Part shown: one piece after another, positions 1 to 5,012 of the stretch
Numbering within the stretch: the stretch's first letter is position 1
Layout of the letters: every line of letters begins with the position of its first letter
Source: Chryseobacterium gleum
Lineage (GTDB): Bacteria > Bacteroidota > Bacteroidia > Flavobacteriales_D > Crocinitomicaceae
Assembly (NCBI GenBank): GCA_943326315.2
Contig: CALPSU020000201.1
Span: 1 to 5,012, forward strand
Direction: 5' to 3'
Length of the DNA: 5,012 nt
Notes under the pieces: model-generated
What the model was told of the DNA's origin: nothing
What the model saw: only the letters and a program-made list of their open reading frames with translations
The model's database searches: none
Program-made: the position numbers and the translations under genes

Positions 1-18
1 AAAAGAAGAAGAGTTTAG
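1..18 (+). CDS. rpsK: 30S ribosomal protein S11, C-terminal end only (partial)
   Basis: The first 18 bases read in frame as Lys-Arg-Arg-Arg-Val-stop (TAG at 16-18). Bacterial S11 characteristically ends in a basic Lys/Arg run followed by Val, and rpsK is the usual gene just before rpsD in the alpha-operon cluster. The match of tail and position is the evidence; the rest of the gene lies left of the window. S11 is a platform protein of the small ribosomal subunit. Only five codons are visible, so the call depends on context, but a chance in-frame KRRRV-stop at this exact place is unlikely. Confidence 0.85.
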   Translation, partial: KRRRV

Positions 19-29
19 TATATAATAAA

Positions 30-80
30 TAAGAGAAATTCGATTATCGAAGGAAAAGCCTTAATTCATAATCTCTCTTA
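30..80 (+). promoter_or_regulatory. Interrupted hairpin in the rpsK-rpsD spacer, possible rpsD leader element
   Basis: The 76-nt spacer contains stacked complementary segments. TAAGAGA (30-36) pairs with TCTCTTA (74-80), GATTAT (42-47) with the directly adjoining ATAATC (68-73), and AAGG (50-53) with CCTT (59-62) around a 5-nt loop. That gives 17 Watson-Crick pairs with internal loops. The pentamer AATTC occurs in both internal loops (37-41 and 63-67). The structure ends 14 nt before the rpsD start, so it could influence initiation. S4 is a known autoregulator of its own operon in other bacteria; a link to S4 here is inference only. It lacks a following T-run, so it is not an intrinsic terminator. 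Confidence 0.5.
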
Positions 81-94
81 GTAAAACAAATAAA

Positions 95-703
95 ATGGCA
101 AGATACACAGGTCCAAAATCAAAAATTGCTCGTCGTTTCTTAGATCCGATTTTTGGTCCAGACAAAGCATTAGATCGTAGAGCTTACGGTCCAGGTCAAC
201 ATGGTCCAAATAAAAGACGTGGTGGTAAATTATCTGAATATGGTATTCAGTTAAAAGAAAAACAAAAAGCTAAGTATACGTATGGTATTTTAGAAAAACA
301 ATTCTCAAACATGTTTGAGAAAGCTTCTAGAATGAAAGGTATTACTGGTGAGAATTTATTACAATTATGTGAAACTCGTTTGGATAATACAATTTTCAGA
401 CTTGGTGTTTCACCTACTCGTAGTGGTGCTCGTCAATTAGTTTCTCATAGACATATAACTGTAAATGGAGATGTTGTAAACATTCCATCATATGTTGTAA
501 AAGTTGGAGATATCGTTGGTATCCGTGAGAAATCTAAATCTTTAGAAGTTGTTTCTAATTCTTTAGCTTCAAACACAAAAAAATACGACTGGTTAGATTG
601 GAACAACTCTGATATGACAGGTAGATTATTAAGTGTTCCTGCACGTGAAATGATTCCTGAAAACATCAAAGAACAGTTAATCGTCGAGTTGTATTCTAAA
701 TAA
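95..703 (+). CDS. rpsD: 30S ribosomal protein S4
   Basis: Primary 16S rRNA-binding protein that nucleates assembly of the small-subunit body. In several bacteria it also represses translation of its own operon. The 202-residue product has the usual bacterial S4 length. It opens with MARYTGPKSKIARRF and the conserved YGPGQHG segment (31-37). The S4 RNA-binding domain spans about residues 92-150, from CETRLDN through SGARQLVSHRHITVNG, and the C-terminal helix ends in EQLIVELYSK. The N-terminal region has no cysteines, so this is the zinc-free form; the only Cys is at residue 92. The ATG at 95 gives the conserved N-terminus and follows an A-rich leader with no Shine-Dalgarno. It lies 76 bp after rpsK and 140 bp before rpoA, both spacers structured. 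Identification is secure. Confidence 0.98.
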   Translation: MARYTGPKSKIARRFLDPIFGPDKALDRRAYGPGQHGPNKRRGGKLSEYGIQLKEKQKAKYTYGILEKQFSNMFEKASRMKGITGENLLQLCETRLDNTIFRLGVSPTRSGARQLVSHRHITVNGDVVNIPSYVVKVGDIVGIREKSKSLEVVSNSLASNTKKYDWLDWNNSDMTGRLLSVPAREMIPENIKEQLIVELYSK

Positions 704-843
704 TACGTTGCTTTAGCATCTTTATTTAGCCGATAGGTTATTAAGTAAGATTAATTAATCACATTGAATTGTAGCCAAAGGGTATAGTTGACTTCTTCAA
801 ACTTCTATTCCGCGCAACTGCAAGACAATTAAAAGAAGAATAA
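704..843 (+). promoter_or_regulatory. Structured 140-nt rpsD-rpoA spacer, possible rpoA leader
   Basis: No open reading frame of note lies here. Nested pairings are visible: AATTGT (767-772) with ACAATT (825-830), extendable by 764-765/831-832 past a bulged G766; and inside it AGTTG (786-790) with CAACT (815-819), plus a wobble at 785/820. The 24-nt inner loop (791-814) contains CTTCTT (792-797), which complements AAGAAG (833-838) in the purine-rich segment just before the rpoA ATG, so a pseudoknot masking the start region is possible. A 12-base perfect palindrome, GATTAATTAATC, lies at 749-760, and a small hairpin at 727-740 (loop GATA). The GC-richer CCGCGC at 810-815 stands out. No convincing Bacteroidota promoter was found, so read-through from rpsD is likely. 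Confidence 0.4.
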
Positions 844-1836
844 ATGGCAATTTTAGATTTCCAAAAACCTGATAAGGTTATAATGATCCAGTCCGATGAA
901 CATCAAGGACAATTTGAATTCCGTCCGCTTGAACCGGGTTATGGAATAACTGTTGGTAACGCATTACGTCGTATTTTGCTTTCTTCATTAGAAGGATTTG
1001 CAATTTCATCTGTTCGTTTTGAAGGAGCTGATCATGAATTCACTACTATTAAAGGAGTTGTAGAAGATATTACTGAAATTATTTTAAATTTAAAACAAGT
1101 TCGTTTTAAACAACAAATTGAAGGTACTGATAACGAAACTGTAGTAGTTTCTATTAGTGGTCAAAATAAATTGACAGCTGGAGATTTAGGTAAATTCACT
1201 TCTGGATTTCAAGTGTTAAATTCAGATTTAGTTATCTGTAACATGGAATCTTCAGTTAAATTGGATTTAGAACTTACGATTATTAAAGGTCGTGGTTATA
1301 TTCCTGCTGAAGAAAATAAATTAGGAAATGTTCCTTTCGGTACTATTTTCGTAGATTCTATTTTTACTCCAATTAAAAACGTTAAATTTTCTGTTGAAAA
1401 TTTCCGTGTTGAGCAAAAAACTGATTATGAAAAATTAGTTTTCGACATCGTTACAGATGGTTCTATTCATCCGAAAGAAGCTTTGAAAGAATCAGCAAAA
1501 ATTTTAATTCACCATTTCATGTTATTCTCTGATGAGCGTATTACTTTGGATAGTGAAGTAAAAGCAGATTCTGAAGAATTTGATGAAACTTCTTTACACA
1601 TGAGACAATTATTGAAAACTAAATTAGTTGATATGGATTTGTCTGTACGTGCATTGAACTGTTTAAAAGCTGCTGATGTTGAAACATTAGGTGATTTGGT
1701 ATCATACAATAAAAATGATTTATTGAAATTTCGTAACTTTGGTAAGAAATCTCTTACTGAATTAGAAGACTTAGTTGATAACAAAAGTCTTAATTTCGGA
1801 ATGAATGTTGCCAAATATAAATTAGATAAAGATTAG
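844..1836 (+). CDS. rpoA: DNA-directed RNA polymerase subunit alpha
   Basis: Alpha subunit: its dimer is the scaffold for beta and beta' in core polymerase, and its C-terminal domain contacts UP-element DNA and activators. The product is 330 residues, normal for the family. The N-terminal assembly domain (about 1-235) shows the hallmark segment GNALRRILLSSLEG (38-51), with Arg42/Arg43 in the position used for assembly, and GVVEDITEIILNLK (71-84). An acidic linker (about 236-250) leads to the C-terminal domain with SVRALNCLKAADVETLGDL (267-285). Arg269, Asn272 and Lys302 in FGKKSLTELEDL (299-310) match the DNA-contacting positions of the E. coli protein. The ATG at 844 follows AAAAGAAGAATAA, purine-rich but lacking GG. 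It is co-transcribed with rpsD and rplQ, the usual arrangement. Nothing is missing or odd in the protein. Confidence 0.98.
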   Translation: MAILDFQKPDKVIMIQSDEHQGQFEFRPLEPGYGITVGNALRRILLSSLEGFAISSVRFEGADHEFTTIKGVVEDITEIILNLKQVRFKQQIEGTDNETVVVSISGQNKLTAGDLGKFTSGFQVLNSDLVICNMESSVKLDLELTIIKGRGYIPAEENKLGNVPFGTIFVDSIFTPIKNVKFSVENFRVEQKTDYEKLVFDIVTDGSIHPKEALKESAKILIHHFMLFSDERITLDSEVKADSEEFDETSLHMRQLLKTKLVDMDLSVRALNCLKAADVETLGDLVSYNKNDLLKFRNFGKKSLTELEDLVDNKSLNFGMNVAKYKLDKD

Positions 1837-1912
1837 TATCGCAAAAATTAATAATGGCGTAATAGGTGGCTGAGCTTAAGCGATACCTTGAAAAGACTCA
1901 GTTAACCGTTAC
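1836..1912 (+). promoter_or_regulatory. Candidate H-type pseudoknot between rpoA and rplQ
   Basis: Stem 1 pairs 1859-1874 with 1897-1912: a core of GGCTGAG (1868-1874) with CTCAGTT (1897-1903), continued by 1867/1904, 1865-1866/1906-1907 and 1859-1863/1908-1912, with single bulges at A1864 and A1905. That is 15 pairs, three of them G-T wobbles. Its 22-nt loop contains GCGATAC (1880-1886), the perfect complement of GTATCGC (1836-1842), whose first base is the last base of the rpoA TAG stop. The order of arms (1836-1842, 1859-1874, 1880-1886, 1897-1912) is that of a classic H-type pseudoknot. It ends 19 nt before the rplQ ATG. A role in controlling or coupling rplQ translation is inferred; the complementarity is seen directly. 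Confidence 0.6.
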
Positions 1913-1931
1913 TTACGAAATTTAAATAAAA

Positions 1932-2471
1932 ATGAGACACGGTAAAAAAAATAATCATTTAGGTAGAAAGACAGCTCACAGAAAAGCTATGCTATCTAAT
2001 ATGGCTTGTTCTCTTTTATTGCATAAGCGTATCAACACTACTGTTGCTAAAGCTAAAGCATTAAGAGTTTATGTTGAGCCATTAATAACAAAATCTAAAA
2101 CAGATTCTACTCACTCTAGAAGAAATGTTTTTAGTGAATTGCAAAGTAAAGAGATTGTTTCTGAATTATTCAGAGATATTGCTCCTAAAGTTGCAACTCG
2201 TAACGGAGGATATACTCGTATCATCCGTACTGGATACCGTTTAGGTGATAATGCAGAAATGTGTTTAATCGAGTTAGTTGATTTTAATGAAATCTATACT
2301 AATGAGAATACTAAAAAAGTAACTCGTCGTTCTCGTCGTGGTGGAAAAAAAGCAGGTGATGATGTTGCTGCTGAGTCTGCTAATGATGTAGTTTCAGATG
2401 AATCTTCTGAAGCTCCTTCTAACGATGGTTCTGCTGATGATAGTATTGATTCAGAAACTAAAGAAGACTAA
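1932..2471 (+). CDS. rplQ: 50S ribosomal protein L17 with acidic C-terminal extension
   Basis: Large-subunit protein L17, which binds 23S rRNA near the peptide exit tunnel side. The core, residues 1-121, carries the conserved start MRHGKKNNHLGRKTAHRKAM, then INTTVAKAKALR (34-45) and the closing block GGYTRIIRTGYRLGDNAEM (92-110) followed by CLIELVDFNE. The protein is 179 residues against about 127 in E. coli. The surplus is a basic patch (about 128-140, TRRSRRGGKK) followed by a Ser/Asp/Glu-rich tail (141-179) with 14 acidic residues and a single Lys. From memory, extended L17 tails are common in Bacteroidota; the tail is probably disordered. The ATG at 1932 follows an A-rich leader with no Shine-Dalgarno. 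It is the last gene of the ribosomal operon, ending 21 bp before a strong terminator. Confidence 0.97.
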   Translation: MRHGKKNNHLGRKTAHRKAMLSNMACSLLLHKRINTTVAKAKALRVYVEPLITKSKTDSTHSRRNVFSELQSKEIVSELFRDIAPKVATRNGGYTRIIRTGYRLGDNAEMCLIELVDFNEIYTNENTKKVTRRSRRGGKKAGDDVAAESANDVVSDESSEAPSNDGSADDSIDSETKED

Positions 2472-2492
2472 ATAGTGATATTTTAGAATATT

Positions 2493-2524
2493 AAAAAGGG
2501 TAATGGTAACATTACCCTTTTTTT
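2493..2524 (+). terminator. Rho-independent terminator after rplQ
   Basis: A perfect 10-bp inner stem AAGGGTAATG/CATTACCCTT, extending to 13 pairs (2493-2505 with 2510-2522), encloses a GTAA tetraloop (2506-2509, GNRA class). The right arm runs into seven T residues (2518-2524). This is a textbook intrinsic terminator placed just after the last ribosomal gene. The A-run on the left arm gives a T-run on the other strand, so it could also stop antisense transcription. Confidence 0.95.
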
Positions 2525-2537
2525 ATTGTCTAAACTT

Positions 2538-2568
2538 TCGTTTATGTTAATTTGAAATCATAACTTTG
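2538..2568 (+). promoter_or_regulatory. Bacteroidota-type promoter for carA-eno
   Basis: TAACTTTG at 2561-2568 is a perfect match to the -7 consensus TAnnTTTG used by the primary sigma factor of Bacteroidota, and it sits between the rplQ terminator and carA. The -33 element is weak: the nearest candidate at acceptable spacing is TTCG near 2537-2540, 20 nt upstream, one base off a TTG core. Transcription would be expected to start at about 2570-2576, leaving a leader of only about 8-14 nt before the carA ATG at 2584. The start point is inferred from consensus geometry. Confidence 0.8.
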
Positions 2569-2583
2569 CAAAAATTTTTTTTA

Positions 2584-3684
2584 ATGGAAGAAAGAAAACC
2601 TGCGGTAATCGTTTTAGCAGACGGAACTGTTTTTGAAGGAAAAGCAATTGGTAAAATCGGTGTTACAACTGGTGAAATTGCTTTTAATACTGGAATGACT
2701 GGTTATCAAGAAGTTTTTACTGACCCATCTTATTTTGGTCAAATTTTGATTATGACCACTCCTCATATTGGTAATTATGGTGTTCATGAGGATGATGTTG
2801 AATCTGATAGAATTAATATTGCAGGTTTAGTTACAAAGAAGTTTTCCGATATTGCATCTCGAACATCTGCAAATGGTACATTAGAAGATTTTATGATTTC
2901 TAATGAAACAGTAGGTATCTCTGATGTAGATACACGCGCCTTAGTTAGATATATTAGAAGTAAAGGTGCGATGAATGCTATTATTTCTTCAGAAGAATTA
3001 GATATTGAAGTTTTAAAAGCTAGATTAGCTCTTGTTCCTTCTATGAATGGTTTAGAACTTTCTTCTAAAGTTGCTACTAAAGTTGCTTATGAAGTAAAAA
3101 ATGAAAATTCTACTTTAAAAGTTGCTCTTTTAGATTTAGGTGTTAAAAGGAATATTGTTAGATGTTTGGTTGAAAGAGGCTGTCATGTAAAGGTTTTCCC
3201 TTTGGATTCTTCATTAGCTGATCTGAAAGATTTCGCTCCAGATGGATTTATGTTATCTAATGGTCCAGGAGATCCTTCAGTAATGCCAAATACTATTAAT
3301 CTTGTAAAAGAGATAGTTTCTAATGGTAAACCTGTATTTGGAATTTGTTTAGGTCATCAGATTTTAGCTTTAAGTCAAGGTTTAAAAACTGAAAAAATGT
3401 TTAATGGTCATAGAGGTATTAATCATCCTATTTTGAATCTTAAAACAGGTAAAGGTGAAATTACTTCTCAAAATCATGGTTTTGTTGTTTCAAAAGATAG
3501 TGTAACTAATAATACTGATATTGTTGTTACTCATAAACATTTGAACGACAATACAATTGCTGGTATAGAATTAAAAGGTAAGCCAGTTTTCTCTGTACAA
3601 TATCATCCTGAAGCTTCTGCAGGTCCTCATGATTCTAGATATCTTTTTGATCAGTTTATTACAAATATGAATAACAATAAATAG
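2584..3684 (+). CDS. carA: Carbamoyl-phosphate synthase small (glutaminase) subunit
   Basis: Hydrolyses glutamine and channels ammonia to the large subunit CarB, which makes carbamoyl phosphate for pyrimidine and arginine synthesis. From the ATG at 2584 the product is 366 residues. The N-terminal CPSase domain (about 5-150) includes GEIAFNTGMTGYQEVFTDPS (30-49). The class I glutamine amidotransferase domain (about 178-360) has SNGPGDP (225-231), the nucleophile Cys255 in FGICLGHQ, and His341/Glu343 in YHPEAS, so the catalytic triad is complete. An upstream in-frame TTG at 2566 would add six residues but overlaps the promoter -7 element, so it cannot be the start on this transcript; MEERKPAVIVLADGTVFEG also looks like a normal CarA beginning. 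carB is not in the window. It is the first gene of the new transcription unit, with eno following after 28 bp. Confidence 0.97.
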   Translation: MEERKPAVIVLADGTVFEGKAIGKIGVTTGEIAFNTGMTGYQEVFTDPSYFGQILIMTTPHIGNYGVHEDDVESDRINIAGLVTKKFSDIASRTSANGTLEDFMISNETVGISDVDTRALVRYIRSKGAMNAIISSEELDIEVLKARLALVPSMNGLELSSKVATKVAYEVKNENSTLKVALLDLGVKRNIVRCLVERGCHVKVFPLDSSLADLKDFAPDGFMLSNGPGDPSVMPNTINLVKEIVSNGKPVFGICLGHQILALSQGLKTEKMFNGHRGINHPILNLKTGKGEITSQNHGFVVSKDSVTNNTDIVVTHKHLNDNTIAGIELKGKPVFSVQYHPEASAGPHDSRYLFDQFITNMNNNK

Positions 3685-3697
3685 TTGATACAACTAT
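3681..3697 (+). repeat. Perfect inverted repeat over the carA stop codon
   Basis: ATAGTTG (3681-3687) and CAACTAT (3691-3697) form a 7-bp perfect hairpin with a 3-nt ATA loop. The carA TAG stop (3682-3684) lies in the left arm. It is not followed by a T-run, so it does not look like a terminator. It could be a small RNA-processing or stability hairpin between carA and eno, or chance in AT-rich DNA. Confidence 0.4.
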
Positions 3698-3712
3698 ATT
3701 AATTATAAAAAA

Positions 3713-4996
3713 ATGAGTTACGTAGCAAAAATTATTGGAAGACAAATTTTAGATTCTCGCGGGAATCCTACAGTTGAAGTTGATGTAATTACTACAAATG
3801 GTATTGTAGGAAGAGCAGCAGTTCCTTCTGGTGCTTCAACAGGTGTGCATGAAGCTGTAGAATTAAGAGATAATGATAAATCATTATTTCTTGGTAAAGG
3901 TGTTTTAAAAGCTGTTCATAATGTAAACACATTATTGAATGAAGCACTTCATGGTCATGATATTTTTGATCAAAAAGGGTTAGATCGTTTAATGTTGCAT
4001 TTAGATGGTACTGAAAATAAATCTAATTTAGGAGCAAATGCTATTTTAGGTGTTTCTCTTGCAGTTTCTAAGGCTGCAGCACAAGAATCAGGATTAAGTT
4101 TATATAAATATATTGGTGGAGTAGGAGCAGTAACAATGCCTGTTCCTATGATGAATATTTTAAATGGAGGTTCTCATGCTGATAACTTAATTGATATTCA
4201 GGAGTTTATGGTTATGCCATTTGGAGCATCCTCTTTTTCTGAAGGATTAAGATGGGGAACCGAAGTTTTTCATACATTAAAAGGTGTTTTGAAATCTAAA
4301 GGAATGTCTACAAATGTTGGTGATGAAGGTGGTTTTGCACCTAGTTTAGCATCTAATGAAGAAGCAATTCAAGTTGTTTTAGAGGCAATTGGAAAAGCAG
4401 GCTTTAAACCAGGAGTGGATATGCATATTGCTTTAGATGCAGCTTCTTCTGAATTTTACAATAAAGAAAAAGGTTTATATATTTTCGAATCAACAGGTGA
4501 GCAAAGAACTTCTTCTGAAATGGTTAGTTTTTGGAAAGATTGGTCTTCAAAATATCCTATTGCATCAATTGAAGATGGGTTAGATGAAGACGATTGGTCA
4601 GGATGGAAGCAATTAACGGATGAAATCGGTGATAAAGTTCAATTAGTAGGGGATGATTTATTCGTTACAAATACCAAACGTTTATCAAGAGGTATCCATG
4701 AAAATATTGCTAATTCTATTTTGGTAAAGGTTAATCAAATTGGTTCTTTAACTGAAACTATTGAGGCTGTTCAAATGGCAACTAAAAATAGTTATACTTC
4801 AGTTATGAGTCATAGAAGTGGTGAAACTGAAGATAGTACGATTGCTGATTTAGCCGTAGCTTTAAATACTGGGCAAATTAAGACTGGTTCAGCTTCTAGA
4901 AGTGATAGAATGGCTAAATACAATCAATTATTAAGAATTGAAGAAGAATTGGGTGAGAATGCTATTTACCCAGGAAATGATTTTAAATATTTATAA
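3713..4996 (+). CDS. eno: Enolase (phosphopyruvate hydratase)
   Basis: Cytosolic glycolytic enzyme interconverting 2-phosphoglycerate and phosphoenolpyruvate, Mg-dependent, a dimer or octamer in bacteria. At 427 residues it is full length. The N-terminal domain (1-about 135) has ILDSRGNPTVEVDV (12-25) and the mobile loop SGAST (39-43). The barrel carries His155, Glu164 (QEF), the catalytic acid/base Glu205 in VGDEGGFAP, Mg ligands Asp242, Glu287 and Asp314, catalytic Lys339 in VKVNQIG, Arg368-Ser369 in SHRSGETED, and Lys390 in IKTGS. Every active-site position is intact. The region 151-165 reads NGGSHADNLIDIQEF, unlike the HSDAPIAFQEF form I recall from Bacteroides and Flavobacterium. The ATG at 3713 follows AATTATAAAAAA with no Shine-Dalgarno. 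It lies 28 bp after carA with no convincing promoter of its own, so co-transcription is likely. Confidence 0.98.
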   Translation: MSYVAKIIGRQILDSRGNPTVEVDVITTNGIVGRAAVPSGASTGVHEAVELRDNDKSLFLGKGVLKAVHNVNTLLNEALHGHDIFDQKGLDRLMLHLDGTENKSNLGANAILGVSLAVSKAAAQESGLSLYKYIGGVGAVTMPVPMMNILNGGSHADNLIDIQEFMVMPFGASSFSEGLRWGTEVFHTLKGVLKSKGMSTNVGDEGGFAPSLASNEEAIQVVLEAIGKAGFKPGVDMHIALDAASSEFYNKEKGLYIFESTGEQRTSSEMVSFWKDWSSKYPIASIEDGLDEDDWSGWKQLTDEIGDKVQLVGDDLFVTNTKRLSRGIHENIANSILVKVNQIGSLTETIEAVQMATKNSYTSVMSHRSGETEDSTIADLAVALNTGQIKTGSASRSDRMAKYNQLLRIEEELGENAIYPGNDFKYL

Positions 4997-5012
4997 TTAT
5001 TTACTATATTTT

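Noticed and set aside
445..669. Minus-strand open frame of 74 codons inside rpsD
   Set aside because: It is antisense to a highly conserved S4 coding region, has no leader signal and its translation resembles no known family; a shadow of the real gene.
783..790. TATAGTTG as an rpoA promoter -7 element
   Set aside because: It deviates from TAnnTTTG at a key T and the upstream TTG spacing (16 nt from 764-766) is short; these bases are better explained by the stem at 785-790/815-820.
1509..1814. Minus-strand open frame of 101 codons inside rpoA
   Set aside because: It lies wholly antisense to the alpha C-terminal domain, with no promoter or recognisable protein features.
1874..1881. 8-base palindrome GCTTAAGC as a protein-binding site
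   Set aside because: It is short and lies inside the loop of the pseudoknot candidate, so RNA pairing explains it equally well.
2566..2583. In-frame TTG start extending carA by six residues
   Set aside because: It overlaps the -7 promoter element and would lie upstream of the expected transcript start. The ATG at 2584 gives a normal CarA N-terminus.
3695..3702. TATATTAA as an eno promoter -7 element
   Set aside because: It fits only the TAnnTT part of TAnnTTTG in a very AT-rich gap and lies too close to the start to be convincing; co-transcription with carA is simpler.
1..5012. CRISPR arrays, insertion sequences, tRNA or rRNA genes, or a novel defence or secretion system
   Set aside because: No regularly spaced repeats, transposase or terminal repeats, or tRNA-like folds were seen, and every substantial + strand frame is a recognised housekeeping gene.

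Overview
The window is a compact stretch of chromosome from a low-GC member of the Bacteroidota, most likely a flavobacterial-type lineage. Three things support this. The gene order rpsK(end)-rpsD-rpoA-rplQ-carA-eno is one I associate with that group. None of the five complete genes has a Shine-Dalgarno sequence, and their starts sit behind A/T-rich leaders instead. The one clear promoter carries the Bacteroidota-type -7 element TAnnTTTG. All genes are on the + strand and intact.

Layout. Bases 1-18 are the last five codons and stop of rpsK (S11), the end of an alpha-operon ribosomal cluster that continues to the left. Next come rpsD (S4, 95-703), rpoA (RNA polymerase alpha, 844-1836) and rplQ (L17, 1932-2471). 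A strong intrinsic terminator (2493-2524) ends this transcript. A new promoter at about 2538-2568 then drives carA (carbamoyl-phosphate synthase small subunit, start placed at the ATG at 2584, 1101 bp with stop), followed 28 bp later by eno (enolase, 3713-4996). So there are two transcription units: a translation/transcription machinery operon, and a metabolic pair (glutamine-dependent step of pyrimidine/arginine synthesis plus glycolysis).

The protein-coding content is ordinary housekeeping. The unusual part is in the gaps of the ribosomal operon. The three spacers (76, 140 and 95 nt) are long for such an operon, and each can be folded by eye into RNA structure. The best is the rpoA-rplQ spacer. 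A 15-bp bulged stem there has a loop that complements, over 7 nt, a segment starting on the last base of the rpoA stop codon, giving an H-type pseudoknot just upstream of the rplQ start. The rpsK-rpsD spacer forms a 17-bp interrupted hairpin. The rpsD-rpoA spacer holds nested stems whose loop can pair with the purine-rich segment before the rpoA start. These are candidates for ribosomal-protein autoregulation or translational coupling. I do not know a named RNA family matching them, and they need covariation support.

I see no mobile element, CRISPR, tRNA or rRNA, and no novel protein system. No gene-free stretch exceeds 300 bases.
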